A DNA stretch of 64,000 nucleotides, taken from Cupriavidus sp. P-10 (GTDB taxonomy: Bacteria; Pseudomonadota; Gammaproteobacteria; Burkholderiales; Burkholderiaceae). The number at the start of each line of letters is the position of its first letter. Position 1 is the stretch's first letter. The notes below the pieces were generated by a model. The model ran no database searches. It was not told where the DNA came from and saw only the letters and a list, made by a program, of their open reading frames with translations. Made by a program: the position numbers and the translations under genes. Shown here piece by piece: positions 19,001 through 27,496 of the stretch. Location: contig NZ_AP025171.1 in the NCBI RefSeq assembly GCF_003402535.2, forward strand, positions 434,001-498,000, in the 5' to 3' direction.

Positions 19001-19870
19001 CTGGTATGCCGGGCTGGCCTGCTCGCGCTGGCGTGCGGTGGTGCGCTTGCCGAGCTCGGCCAGGGTCTGGCGCGCGGCGTCGTCGTCCGGCACTTCCTGC
19101 AGGTAGGCCTCGTACCACTTGTAGTACGCGGGATCGTCGCTGACGTTGTAGAGCGTGCGCCGCCACATCTCCAGCGCGCCCTTGCGGTCGCCGTCCGGCC
19201 GCCGGGCAATGCGCTGCAGGATGCCGAGCCCTTCCTGGCGCGTCGCCTCGCGGTCGGTCAGCAGGCTGGCCAGCGCCATCTGCAGGCGCAGGTCGTCCGG
19301 GTTCTGGCGCACGCGCGTGCGCAGCTCGGCGATGGTGGCGGTGCGCCCGGCGGGCGTGCCGGCCAGGATGCGGTAGTAGTCGATCGCCAGTTCGCCGCGC
19401 GGGGCGCCGCGCGGGAACAGCTTATGCAGCCGGGCGATCGCTTCGTCGGACTTGCCGGCGCGCGCCAGCAGCCGGATGCGCGCCATCTCGGCCTTGTCGC
19501 GCGTGGCGATGCGCCAGGCGTCTTCAAGCTCGAGCGTGGCGGGGTGGCCGGGGTTGGCCTGGCGCAGCCGGCGCAGGATCTTCTCGGCTTCGAGCGGGCG
19601 GTTGGAGCGCAGCTCGATCAGGCCCATCAGCATCAGCGCGTCTGGCTGGCTGGGATCGATCAGCAGCGCCTTGTCGAGGATGCCGCGGGCCACGTCGGTG
19701 CGGTTCTTGGCTTCCCACATGCGCGCCGCGGACAGCAGCTGCGCCAGTTCGGGCGAAGGTTTGGCGGCCTGCTGCGCCGGCTGGGCCAGCGCCGGCGCGG
19801 CTGCCATCGGCGCCACGGCGGCGGCGCCGAACAGTGCCGGCAGCAGGATCGGGTTCAGCGCGCGGGGCAT
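16019..19870 (-). CDS. bcsC: BcsC, cellulose export porin with periplasmic TPR scaffold
   Basis: 1283 residues. A signal peptide (1-27, ending APALAQ) precedes a long alpha-helical TPR superhelix (about 30-930) rich in repeats such as DALMLMGLIELRSNRPLEAE and DPWTRFTLARAYRDLG. The last ~340 residues form the BcsC outer-membrane beta-barrel, ending in an aromatic-rich tail (RPYSTY). It carries cellulose across the periplasm and outer membrane. Met at 19870 follows GGAAG; Met at 19882 is an alternative. Either start lies inside bcsZ, an overlap of 16 or 28 bases. A longer open frame upstream is the shadow of bcsZ. Confidence 0.93.
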   Translation of the reverse strand: MPRALNPILLPALFGAAAVAPMAAAPALAQPAQQAAKPSPELAQLLSAARMWEAKNRTDVARGILDKALLIDPSQPDALMLMGLIELRSNRPLEAEKILRRLRQANPGHPATLELEDAWRIATRDKAEMARIRLLARAGKSDEAIARLHKLFPRGAPRGELAIDYYRILAGTPAGRTATIAELRTRVRQNPDDLRLQMALASLLTDREATRQEGLGILQRIARRPDGDRKGALEMWRRTLYNVSDDPAYYKWYEAYLQEVPDDDAARQTLAELGKRTTARQREQASPAYQARREGEKQLARGNVREAEIALEIANRKRRNEGETLGNLGLVRLRQGRHDEARELFTRAAELDTGNRSKWRSLQGTATFWGTLARAREANAQGKPAQAEALARQALQQQPDNANARAILADALIAQDQPAEAERLLRANLAGPEPDIGSLRTLVKLLNESGRGDETGPLIASTASRLKGSAEELRSLRAELLALQGEQLLAQRKQSPALARLEESIRLAPQDPWTRFTLARAYRDLGLPALGRRVMDEGVAAAGNAEMRYAAALYLNSVDDIDAASALLAGVPDAGRSEGMRRLSGNLAAQRLLREARQLSAQGREDEAMARLRAAAAEVPDDPQMLASVGREWIALGQPDTGLKLVTDWLDAHPDDPAIDVRIRYGELLAAAGRDDALRAWIADVRARPGLNAAQRADLDDQSLRLAVRESDRLIAEGDFAGAQRTLMAVPEAQQRERRWLLALADLREAEGDYAGAADAARQVLATNPRDAGARLMVANMLERQGDEKQALEIVRAVLADTPEDDIDTRLSIARRFTAMRREDEALAVVGPLRQRYPERADITVQAGRIAQSRGNFDEAAALYREARVLEQREGVSPGPEGPASTAAGRALASLEARREGQVASAVLFSHKTGDPGISRLLATEIPLYVRIPHGYTGHTFFHADTVLLNAGTLPADNLSASRDFGRIRALGNTGLSPIGQNDRGVALAAGYEFNGAYNSWRADIGTTPLGFLRQNIVGGLRWRGEMGLASTTIDVSRRAVTSSLVSYAGATDPAHVDPATGVVTPAATWGGVVRNGVHVRYARDVGRFGLFADLGYGIYTGHNVLTNREFTVRTGFDVPVFVRRDQRLTSGLVLNYWRYSENERYYSFGHGGYYSPQRYLSFGIPLDWTGRRDKLSWRVRGSVGLSSTYEKSMPYYPTDSRLQELSGNATYGGGSGGGFSYTIGAAVEYRFAPHWVAGAVFEIDRSRDYAPNRAQAYVRYFFDKQQGPVPYPPTPVRPYSTY

Positions 19871-21063
19871 CCGGTCTTCCATGCAGGCAGCAGCGCACCG
19901 TCCCGGGCGAAGCGGTACTGGCCGTCGAGGTAGCCGAGCCCGAACAGCGTCAGCACCTGGGTGTAATAGCCGGCCTGTCCGCCAGGCTCGCGCTGCGCCA
20001 GCTCGCGCGTGCGGCGCGCCTGCGCGGCGGCCTGGTCGGCGCGGCCGAGCGCGGCCAGGTACGGTGCCACCGCGGCGCTGAAGCCGCCGTTGCCCGCGTT
20101 GGGACCCGGCTGGCCGGTCTGCGTGTCGATGCGCTCGGGCGGATAGCCCCTGGCCGCGACATAGTCGGCCAGCGGCGTGAAGGTGCGCAGCAGCGCGGCG
20201 CGCTGGGGCTCGTCGGCGGGCAGCATGCCGGCCCACAGGTAGACACGGATCGCGTTGTAGGCGCTTTCGGCGTGGGTGGCGGCGTCGGGCAGGAAGCCGC
20301 GATCGGCCTCGTATTCGACCCAGTCGGGCGAGAAACCGCGCGGCGCCGTGTCCAGCATCAGCCGCGCCGAAGTGCCCACCAGCTGCTGCCACGCCGGTTC
20401 TTCCGGCAGCGCGGCGGCCAGCCGGCGCATCACCTGCAGCGGCACGTAGCTGGGGTTCAGGCGCCAGCGCTTGTCGCCCAGCCTGAAGCCCTGCGGTCCC
20501 GGCAGCACGGTGCGGCCCAGGCCGGGCAGCACCGCGGTTTCCTCGCGCAGGATGCGTCGTGCCAGCAAGGTGCCGAGCGCGGTGAAGCGGCGCTCCTGCC
20601 ACAGCCGGCCCGCTTCCAGCAGCGCATAGGCGATCCACAGGTCTGCATCGGATGCCGGATTGCTGTCGATCACGCCCCAGCCGCTGCCTGGGTTGCCTGC
20701 GTGGCCGGCGCTGGCCGCCTGCGCGGGCGTGAGCCTGCCCCAGATCCATGCGGGCAGGTGCGAGACCAGGTCGCCCTGCGCGAGGTTGTTCTCGGTCCAG
20801 GCCAGCAGCTTGTCGAAGCTCGCGCGGTCGTTGGCCACCAGCGCAAAGAACAGGCCGTAGGCCTGGCCTTCGGAAACGGTGGCCTGCCGGTCCGAGCTGC
20901 GGTCGATCACGCGCCCGTCGGCGCTCAGCAGGTGCTGGCGGAAGGCATCCCAGTCGGCCCACTTGCAGGCAGGCGCGGGCGCGGCCGCTACCGCCGCCAG
21001 GGAGGCACAGGCCAGCGCGCCGGCTGCCAGCCATCGGCACAGGCCTGTCAGCGTGCGCCGCAT
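19855..21063 (-). CDS. bcsZ: BcsZ, periplasmic endo-1,4-beta-glucanase (GH8)
   Basis: 402 residues with a signal peptide (1-28, ending AVAAAP). The general acid Glu is in TVSEGQAYGLFFA (Glu65), and the second acidic region is ASDADLWIAYALLEAG (residues 137-152), both typical of family 8 glycoside hydrolases. BcsZ trims nascent cellulose in the periplasm and is required for proper export. The start codon follows the bcsB stop by one base (TGACATG), and its 3' end overlaps bcsC. Confidence 0.93.
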   Translation of the reverse strand: MRRTLTGLCRWLAAGALACASLAAVAAAPAPACKWADWDAFRQHLLSADGRVIDRSSDRQATVSEGQAYGLFFALVANDRASFDKLLAWTENNLAQGDLVSHLPAWIWGRLTPAQAASAGHAGNPGSGWGVIDSNPASDADLWIAYALLEAGRLWQERRFTALGTLLARRILREETAVLPGLGRTVLPGPQGFRLGDKRWRLNPSYVPLQVMRRLAAALPEEPAWQQLVGTSARLMLDTAPRGFSPDWVEYEADRGFLPDAATHAESAYNAIRVYLWAGMLPADEPQRAALLRTFTPLADYVAARGYPPERIDTQTGQPGPNAGNGGFSAAVAPYLAALGRADQAAAQARRTRELAQREPGGQAGYYTQVLTLFGLGYLDGQYRFARDGALLPAWKTGCPAR

Positions 21064-21064
21064 G

Positions 21065-23398
21065 TCAGCTCCCGCCGCGCCGCGCAGCCAGCCTGCCCAG
21101 TGTCCAGAACAGCGACAGCGCCACCACCAGCCCGGCCAGCAGCCCGCCGATCGCCATCAGGCTGGGGAAGGCCGAGACCCGCACCCAGATGCGCGCGTAC
21201 CACGGCAGGTCGCCGACGTAGTAGCGCTCGCCCAGGCGCAGGCCATCGACCTGGTCCTGCCGGATCACGGTCAGGTCGCCGCGCATCTGCGCCACCTTGC
21301 CGGGGTTCTCCAGGGCGTCCAGCACATCGGCCACGCGGCGGTCTTCGGTGGCGGTCAGCGCGACCACGGTATTGCCGCCGGACAGCGGCGATTCGAAGCC
21401 GACCAGTGCCGCCACCGGCCCGTCGGCGGACAGTATGGCGCGCCCGACCGGCGTGACCGGGTCTTCGCGCACGCCGGCCAGCCAGTTCGACCAGATGCCG
21501 GTGCGCTGGTCGCGCAGCGTGAGTTCGGTCTTGCCGCGCGCGATCAGCAGCGGCAGCGACTTGCCCCATTTTTCCAGCGTGGCGGCGCCGCTGCCGGTGC
21601 CGATCAGCAGCAGGTTCTGGTCGCGCACGCTGTCGATCTTCGCCGTCGGCACCACCGTCACGCGCAGCGACGGCAGGCCGGTCCATTTGCCCATATGGCC
21701 CAGCAGCGACAGCAGCGCTTCCTGGTCCATGGCGGTCGGTGCGTCAGGCACGACCACGGCGGTGTCGGCGAGGTCGGCCAGCCGGGTGAAGGGATAGCCG
21801 CTGTTGGCGAAGTACGCCAGGTTGGGCAGCCCGGTGTAGTGCGAGAAGCTGCTGAAGTCGATGGTCGAGTCCGGGTCGATCGCCGCGCGCGCCACGTCGG
21901 TCGCGGTGGAGGTACACAGCCCCGTCTTCTGCGAATCGATATGGAACTGGAACTGCATCTGGTTGTTGCTGCCGACGCGGAACGCCGGGATGCCGACCCG
22001 CTGCGCTGCCGACGCGGTGGTGCCCGACAGCAGCGGCACGCTGACCACGTTGTGGTCGTCGGTGCTGGCCAGGGGACGCAGGCGGTACGAGCGCACCAGC
22101 TGGTCGTTGATGTCGATGCTCAGTACCGAGTCGTTGTAGGCGGGCGGCGCGGTGTAGCGGTAGCGCAGGTTCAGCGGCACGTTGCTGCGGGTCCAGTCGT
22201 ACAGGTCCGCCGGCACGCGCAGGTTGACGCGGATCGGGTTCGGGTTGCTGCCGGCCACCTGCAGGTCCTGCGGGTCCGGCACCAGTTCGCGGAACAGCAC
22301 CGGGCGGTCGGTCGGCGCCCACGCCGGCGCGTCATAGGGCCGGCGCGGCTTGCCGATGTCCACCGATTCCACGCGTGCGCTGTTGCCGGCCATGGCCACC
22401 TTGCCCAGCACCAGGGCATTGACCGCGGTCTGCAGGTCCTGCGGATTGCGCCCGGCTATCACCAGCAGCTTGCGGTCCGGGCTGGCCGGGTTGGGCATGA
22501 GGCTGACGGTGGGGCCCGCGATCGCCGGCAGGTTCAGGCCCGCCGGGATGGTCTGCGGCGTGACGAAGGCAATGGCGTCGCTGCCGGCCGGCGCGGTTCG
22601 CGCCACCGGGAAGCGCGCCTCGCGCCAGGCGGCCAGCGCGCCCAGCCACGACGCCGCAACCCCGGCGGCGCGCAGCGTTGCGCCGTCGGCGCCGGCCGGC
22701 AGCACGAACGGCACGGTCACGCGGCGGTTGTCGCGACGGTCGAAGAACGGTGCCGGCAGCAGCGCCAGGTTATCCGGCAGCGTCACGCGCGAGGTATTGA
22801 GCGTCAGCGTGGTGGCCGGGCTGATGTCGGCCCACAGGCTCGAGTGCAGCGGGTCCTCGCAATGATCCAGCGTGTAGTGCGCGATCAGCTGCACGCGCAG
22901 GTGGTTGAAGTCGGTGAAGAAACGCGGATCGATATCCAGTTCGCGCGTGACCAGGCGGCCGGCTTCTTTCTCTTCCAGCGGCAGCGTGGCGATGACTTCG
23001 TCGTTCAGCGTCAGCTTGATATGCGACAGCGGGAACACCAGCGCCGGCGAATAGGTAAAGGCCAGCTTGAGCCTGGCCGCCGTGACCACTTCATCGAGCC
23101 GCACGCCGACGTCGAGCTGGCGCGCGTGGTCCACGCCGCGCAGCGCGATCGGGCCGTAGGCGCCCATCTGGCGCAGGGTGAGGACGTGGGTGGCGGTATT
23201 GGCTGCGGCGGGCTGTGTCGCGCTGGCGTTCGGGGGCGGGGCTGCCGCCTCGGTGGCGGGCGGGATGGCAGCCTGCCGCGCGGCAGGCGCCTGGGCGCCC
23301 GCCGGCCACGACAGGCACGACAGGCACGACAGGACGAGGAGGCTGGCGGCGGCGCGAAGCTGGGGCCGGTGGAAGCGGGGCGGGACGGAGCGGGTCAT
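21065..23398 (-). CDS. bcsB: BcsB, periplasmic cellulose synthase subunit
   Basis: 777 residues: signal peptide (1-36, containing a Ser-Cys-Leu triplicate encoded by a 9-base tandem repeat at 23307-23333), an Ala/Pro-rich linker, carbohydrate-binding and flavodoxin-like domains, and a C-terminal membrane anchor (SLMAIGGLLAGLVVALSLFW) with a short basic tail. It partners BcsA in the inner-membrane synthase and guides the glucan through the periplasm. It is the first gene of the leftward bcs operon here, whereas bcsB normally follows bcsA. The ribosome binding site at ATG 23398 is weak. Confidence 0.93.
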   Translation of the reverse strand: MTRSVPPRFHRPQLRAAASLLVLSCLSCLSWPAGAQAPAARQAAIPPATEAAAPPPNASATQPAAANTATHVLTLRQMGAYGPIALRGVDHARQLDVGVRLDEVVTAARLKLAFTYSPALVFPLSHIKLTLNDEVIATLPLEEKEAGRLVTRELDIDPRFFTDFNHLRVQLIAHYTLDHCEDPLHSSLWADISPATTLTLNTSRVTLPDNLALLPAPFFDRRDNRRVTVPFVLPAGADGATLRAAGVAASWLGALAAWREARFPVARTAPAGSDAIAFVTPQTIPAGLNLPAIAGPTVSLMPNPASPDRKLLVIAGRNPQDLQTAVNALVLGKVAMAGNSARVESVDIGKPRRPYDAPAWAPTDRPVLFRELVPDPQDLQVAGSNPNPIRVNLRVPADLYDWTRSNVPLNLRYRYTAPPAYNDSVLSIDINDQLVRSYRLRPLASTDDHNVVSVPLLSGTTASAAQRVGIPAFRVGSNNQMQFQFHIDSQKTGLCTSTATDVARAAIDPDSTIDFSSFSHYTGLPNLAYFANSGYPFTRLADLADTAVVVPDAPTAMDQEALLSLLGHMGKWTGLPSLRVTVVPTAKIDSVRDQNLLLIGTGSGAATLEKWGKSLPLLIARGKTELTLRDQRTGIWSNWLAGVREDPVTPVGRAILSADGPVAALVGFESPLSGGNTVVALTATEDRRVADVLDALENPGKVAQMRGDLTVIRQDQVDGLRLGERYYVGDLPWYARIWVRVSAFPSLMAIGGLLAGLVVALSLFWTLGRLAARRGGS

Positions 23399-23721
23399 GG
23401 GCAGGATGGCGGTTCCTTTGCATGCTTCCAGGGCGGACGGCGCACGCGGTGCGGAAACTTAATCCCGCCGCGATGGCACGGCGCAATGTTGCGGCAGGCT
23501 TACGGCTTACGGCTTGTGGCTGGCTGATGGTCGCGCAAGTGTAGCTGCAAAAGCACTGCGGGCTCCACATCGCGCCAGTGCTCTAAAAAATATTCAACAG
23601 CGAACAAAAAAAGCGGAAATGCCACCCTCTTGCCAAAGGGGGCATTTCCGCTCCGGTTTTGTAGGAGAAGCACTGGCACGGACCCACGGCAAGTCGTCCG
23701 CGCTCCACCCCGGCGTGCCGC
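23399..23721. other. bcs operon upstream region
   Basis: 323 bases between the bcsB start and the stop of the lipoprotein gene. It contains the terminator at 23606-23652 and, between that and bcsB, the presumed bcs promoter. An AT-rich patch lies at 23584-23612. No convincing -35/-10 pair or known operator is visible. Confidence 0.5.
23606..23652 (-). terminator. Intrinsic terminator of the lipoprotein/surE-like unit
   Basis: A 12-bp perfect stem, AGCGGAAATGCC (23612-23623) with GGCATTTCCGCT (23641-23652). Read leftward it is followed by a run of seven T on the minus strand (the A-run at 23606-23612). It separates the surE-like/lipoprotein transcript from the bcs operon; a shorter T-run on the other side may make it weakly bidirectional. 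Confidence 0.88.
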
Positions 23722-24384
23722 TTATCCGCAGGTGTCGTCTGCCCGGCAAACGCCGTGCACCACCATCTCTCCCATCAGGTCCAGTGTCGGCTGGTCGGCA
23801 ATCGCCTCGCGCATGGCGTCCAGCACGGCATCGTGCGGGTCGCCGGGATTGCCGGCCGCGAGCGGCGTGTCATGCCAGCGGCGGGGCACGGCGGCGGGAT
23901 CGATGTCGACACCGGCGCCCTCGGCCAGCGCGTCCAGCACCGCCTGCTCGGCCGCCGCGATGGCGTCGGCGCTCAGGCGAGCCGCGTGCTCCGGGCCGAA
24001 GCTGTCGAAGATGCGCGCCGGCGGCCCGTCCAGCAGCTTCCACAGTGCCAGTTCGGTCAGCGGGGTGCAGTTGACGGTTTGCCCTGCCAGCACCAGGCCG
24101 TGGAGCTGCTGCCGGTTGGCCTCGCCCTGTGCCAGCCCGCCGTCGCACCGCACCATGGCCGCGCCGTCCGGCACGCCGGCCAGGCGGAAGGCGCCGCTGG
24201 CGTCGGTGGTGGCCTGGCGCACCTGGCCTTGCGTGTCGCGCAGCTGCACCGATGCGCCCGCCAGCGCCGCGCCTACCGCGGCCGTGCCGCCGATGTCGCG
24301 CGATTCGTCATCCCCGCATGCCGCCAAGGCCGCCACCGCGCACGCGAGCACGAGGTGGCGCCAGTTTCCAGGTTGCTTGCCCAT
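23722..24384 (-). CDS. Lipoprotein with a carboxypeptidase-regulatory-like domain
   Basis: 220 residues. The signal peptide ends in a lipobox (ALAAC, lipidated Cys at about residue 23), so it is probably membrane-anchored. Residues 35-85 (GAALAGASVQLRDTQGQVRQ ... GAFRLAGVPDG) look like a carboxypeptidase-regulatory or CNA-B-type beta-sandwich. The rest is helical, with three further Cys including two near the C-terminus (VCRADDTCG). GAGGACG precedes ATG 24384. The gene starts 10 bases after the surE-like stop, so the two form one operon. The function is unknown. Confidence 0.75.
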   Translation of the reverse strand: MGKQPGNWRHLVLACAVAALAACGDDESRDIGGTAAVGAALAGASVQLRDTQGQVRQATTDASGAFRLAGVPDGAAMVRCDGGLAQGEANRQQLHGLVLAGQTVNCTPLTELALWKLLDGPPARIFDSFGPEHAARLSADAIAAAEQAVLDALAEGAGVDIDPAAVPRRWHDTPLAAGNPGDPHDAVLDAMREAIADQPTLDLMGEMVVHGVCRADDTCG

Positions 24385-24394
24385 GGCGTCGTCC

Positions 24395-25381
24395 TCAGGG
24401 CGCCAGCGCGGCCAGGTCGCGGTGCGAGCGGTTGAACAGGCCGCGCGCCAGCGGCGTCGGGCGGAAATCCACGTCGAGCGGCGAGATGGTGATGAACCTG
24501 GCCAGGAAGGCCGGCGTCTCCGCCGTGCGCGCAAGCGCCTTCGGCTCGGTTTCCGCCGCTCCCACGTCGATAGAGACCGTGTTGTCGGCATTGCGCTTGT
24601 ACGCGGTGGTGAACGAGTCGACCGAGCCCGGCACCGTGAGCCGCACCCCGGCAGGGGCCTGCCCGCCGGAAGCGATCGGGTAGTTGATGCTGAGCGGGTG
24701 CGCCACCGGCAGCAGCGGCTGGCCAGCCGCGCGCGCGGCTTCCAGGCTGGCGAGCACGCGGACCAGGAAGGCGCCGGCCTTGGGGAACGCGGCCAGCGTC
24801 GCGGGAAAGCCGCTGCGCGCTTCGGCAAAGTCGACGCCGACGCTCAGCGCGATGCCCGGCACGCCGCGCCGCGCCGCGAACAGGACGTTCATCACGGTGC
24901 CCGAATGCGGGATCGAGTCCGACAGGTTCTCGCCGAAGTTGGCGCCGGAGACGACGAGGTCGGGCGTGAAGCCGCTTTCCGGGCCGACGATCTTCAGGCC
25001 CATCGCGGTGGCGTCGACGGGCGAGCCGCTGCCGATGTAGTCGGCGTTGGTGGCATTGAGCGCGCCGCCGGCCACGTAGCTGGCCTTGACGCGGTGCACG
25101 CAGTACGTGTCGGCGCCGCCGGCCAGCGGTTCCACCACCAGCCGCGTGCGCCCGTCGGGCACGGCATAGGCGGCACCGGAGCCGCTCTGGTTGCTGGCCG
25201 GGCCAACCGTGATGACGCGGTGCCCCGCATCCTGCAAGGCCTTGCGCACGGCGGTGATGCCGGGCGCGGAGCAGCCATCGTCATTGGTCAGCAGCACATT
25301 GAGCGCATGGGCGGGCCCGGCTACCGCGGCCAGGGCCGCGGCGGCGAGACTCAGCCGCAAGGGGGCGGGAAGTCGAAGCAT
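24395..25381 (-). CDS. Exported SurE-family phosphatase
   Basis: 328 residues. A signal peptide (1-26, ending GPAHA) is followed directly by the SurE nucleotidase motifs: LLTNDDG, GPASNQSG, SGANFGEN and SGTVMNVLFAARRGVPGIALS. SurE proteins are metal-dependent 5'/3'-nucleotidases, normally cytosolic; here export to the periplasm points to an acid-phosphatase role on external nucleotides. It is longer than E. coli SurE (about 250 residues). GAGGAG lies nine bases before ATG 25381. It is the first gene of the unit with the lipoprotein; read-through from the tesEFG-like operon 80 bases upstream is possible. Confidence 0.8.
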   Translation of the reverse strand: MLRLPAPLRLSLAAAALAAVAGPAHALNVLLTNDDGCSAPGITAVRKALQDAGHRVITVGPASNQSGSGAAYAVPDGRTRLVVEPLAGGADTYCVHRVKASYVAGGALNATNADYIGSGSPVDATAMGLKIVGPESGFTPDLVVSGANFGENLSDSIPHSGTVMNVLFAARRGVPGIALSVGVDFAEARSGFPATLAAFPKAGAFLVRVLASLEAARAAGQPLLPVAHPLSINYPIASGGQAPAGVRLTVPGSVDSFTTAYKRNADNTVSIDVGAAETEPKALARTAETPAFLARFITISPLDVDFRPTPLARGLFNRSHRDLAALAP

Positions 25382-25461
25382 GGAACCAGTCTCCTCATTC
25401 TGATGGTATGGAAAGCGCTGCATGGCCGCGGCGCCAGGTAAAAAGCCAATGCACCGGCGTC

Positions 25462-26487
25462 CTATGCCGTGAGCAATCCCCGCGCGCGCGCCAGCGTGAT
25501 CGCCGTGTCCTCGATCATGTCTTCCTGTCCGCCCACCAGCCGCTGCCGTCCCAGCTCGACCAGGATCTCGCGCGCGGGGATGCGGTACTTGGCCTCGGCG
25601 CGCTTGGCGAACAGCAGGAAGGACGAATACACGCCGGCATACCCCAGCGTGAGCGCGTCGCGATCGATGCGGATGGGGTGGTCCATGATGGGCACGACCA
25701 GGTCTTCGGCCACGTCGGCAATGCGGAACACATCGACGCCGGTCTCGATGCCCATGCGCTCGCACACCGCCACCAGCACCTCCATCGGCGTGTTGCCGGC
25801 GCCGGCACCCAGTCCCGCGGCGGCGGCATCGATGCGCGTGGCGCCGGCGGCCATCGCGGCGAGAGAGTTGGCCACGCCCATGGCGAGGTTGTGGTGGCCG
25901 TGGAAACCCAGCTCGGTTTCGGGCCGCAGCGCCTGCCGCACGGCGGTCAGCTTCTCGGTGACGTCATGCGGCAGCATGTGGCCGGCCGAATCGGTGATGT
26001 ACAGGCAGTTGGCGCCATAGCTTTCCATCAGCAGCGCCTGCTGCACCAGCGTCTGCACCGGCGCCATGTGCGCCATCATCAGGAAGCCCACGGTATCCAT
26101 GCCGAGCCGGCGCGCCATGCCGATATGCTGCTCCGACACGTCGGCCTCGGTGCAATGGGTGGCGACGCGGATGGTCTGCACGCCGATGTCGTGCGCCATG
26201 CGCAGGTGGTCGACGGTGCCGATGCCGGGCAGCAGCAGCGCGGACACGCGCGCGTGCTTCAGTTCGCCCAGCACCGCGCGCAGGTACTCCTCGTCGCTGT
26301 GGGCGGGAAAGCCGTAGTTGACCGAGGCGCCGCCCAGGCCATCGCCGTGGGTCACTTCGATCAGCGGCACGCCGGCGGCGTCCAGGCCGCGAGCAATGCC
26401 CTTCATCTGTTCCAGCGAGATCTGGTGGCGCTTCGGATGCATGCCGTCGCGCAGGGTCATGTCGTGCAGGGTGATGCGTTGGCCCAT
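25462..26487 (-). CDS. tesG: 4-hydroxy-2-oxovalerate/oxohexanoate aldolase
   Basis: 341 residues, full length for the DmpG/BphI/MhpE family. It starts [18 protein letters not shown] with the metal-binding Asp of TLRDG, and continues with [10 protein letters not shown], a second metal site around [11 protein letters not shown], and the C-terminal dehydrogenase-docking part. It cleaves 4-hydroxy-2-oxo acids into pyruvate and an aldehyde, which is channelled to the acylating dehydrogenase encoded next door. The order hydratase-dehydrogenase-aldolase equals tesE-tesF-tesG of steroid degraders; the symbol rests on that context. GAGGAG precedes ATG 26487. Confidence 0.9.
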   Translation of the reverse strand: MGQRITLHDMTLRDGMHPKRHQISLEQMKGIARGLDAAGVPLIEVTHGDGLGGASVNYGFPAHSDEEYLRAVLGELKHARVSALLLPGIGTVDHLRMAHDIGVQTIRVATHCTEADVSEQHIGMARRLGMDTVGFLMMAHMAPVQTLVQQALLMESYGANCLYITDSAGHMLPHDVTEKLTAVRQALRPETELGFHGHHNLAMGVANSLAAMAAGATRIDAAAAGLGAGAGNTPMEVLVAVCERMGIETGVDVFRIADVAEDLVVPIMDHPIRIDRDALTLGYAGVYSSFLLFAKRAEAKYRIPAREILVELGRQRLVGGQEDMIEDTAITLARARGLLTA

Positions 26488-26498
26488 GGCGTGGCTCC

Positions 26499-27431
26499 TC
26501 AGGCGGTGGTGGTGGCGGGGGTGGCGGGGCTGGCCGGTTTGGCGGCGGCGGAGGACAGCATCGCGGCGGCAATGCACTCGGCGGTGCGGGCGGCGGAGGC
26601 GGTCATGATGTCGAGGTTGCCGGCATACCTGGGCAGGTAGTCGCCCAGGCCCTCGACCTCCAGGAAGACCGACACGCGCTTGCCGTCGAACACCGGGCCG
26701 TTCTTCAGCGTGTAGCCAGGCACGTACTTGCGCACCTCGGCGATCATGTCGTGCACCGAGGCGGTAATCGCCGCGACGTCCGGGGCCTCGTCGGTCAGGC
26801 AGTGGATGGTGTCGCGCATGATCAGCGGCGGCTCGGCCGGGTTGATCACGATGATGGCCTTGCCCTGGCGCGCGCCGCCCACGGCTTCGATCGCGCCCGC
26901 CGTGGTGCGCGTGAATTCATCGATATTGCGGCGCGTGCCCGGCCCGACCGAGCGCGACGACACCGTCGCGACGATCTCGCCATACGCTACCGGCTGCACG
27001 CGCGACACCGCATACACCATCGGGATGGTGGCCTGCCCGCCGCAAGTGACCATGTTCACGTTCATCTCGTTGCTGCCGATGTGGGCCTCCAGGTTGACCG
27101 GCGGCACGCAGAACGGCCCGATCGCCGCCGGCGTCAGGTCGATCACGCGCACGCCGCGCGCGGTCAGCTTTGCCGAGTGTTCGGCGTGGACGTAGGCGGA
27201 CGTGGCATCGAAGGCGATGCGGATATCGTCGGCCTCCAGGTGCGGCAGCAGGCCGTCGATGCCGTCGCTGGTGGTCTTCAGGCCGAGCTCGCGCGCGCGG
27301 GCCAGGCCCTCGGACGCGGGCTCCACGCCGACCATCCAGACCGGTTCCAGGATGTCGCTGCGGCGCAGCTTGTAGAGCAGGTCGGTGCCGATATTGCCGG
27401 GCCCGATCAGGGCGCATCGGATCTTGTTCAT
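26499..27431 (-). CDS. tesF: Acylating acetaldehyde/propionaldehyde dehydrogenase
   Basis: 310 residues. An N-terminal Rossmann motif ([13 protein letters not shown]) is followed by the catalytic Cys in [12 protein letters not shown], the hallmark of the DmpF/BphJ/MhpF family. It oxidises the aldehyde released by the adjacent aldolase to acyl-CoA with NAD and CoA, inside a two-enzyme complex with channelling. The C-terminus carries an Ala/Pro/Thr-rich tail (after AAAMLSS) that looks like a low-complexity extension. It lies 11 bases from the aldolase start. Confidence 0.92.
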   Translation of the reverse strand: MNKIRCALIGPGNIGTDLLYKLRRSDILEPVWMVGVEPASEGLARARELGLKTTSDGIDGLLPHLEADDIRIAFDATSAYVHAEHSAKLTARGVRVIDLTPAAIGPFCVPPVNLEAHIGSNEMNVNMVTCGGQATIPMVYAVSRVQPVAYGEIVATVSSRSVGPGTRRNIDEFTRTTAGAIEAVGGARQGKAIIVINPAEPPLIMRDTIHCLTDEAPDVAAITASVHDMIAEVRKYVPGYTLKNGPVFDGKRVSVFLEVEGLGDYLPRYAGNLDIMTASAARTAECIAAAMLSSAAAKPASPATPATTTA

Positions 27432-27461
27432 GGTGTCTCGCGTGGCAAGTGGAAAGAATCA

Positions 27462-27496
27462 GGAAGTCAGCAAGGAAGTCAGCAAGGAAGTCAGCA
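27462..27496. repeat. 12-base tandem repeat that triplicates a stop codon
   Basis: GGAAGTCAGCAA repeated three times (last copy one base short). On the minus strand each unit contains TGA in the reading frame of the hydratase gene, giving three in-frame stops 12 bases apart. Confidence 0.8.

Noticed and set aside
19883..21040. A 1673-residue fusion of BcsZ-like and BcsC sequence
   Set aside because: The N-terminal part of that frame is the shadow of bcsZ in another frame; bcsC has its own signal peptide starting at 19870.
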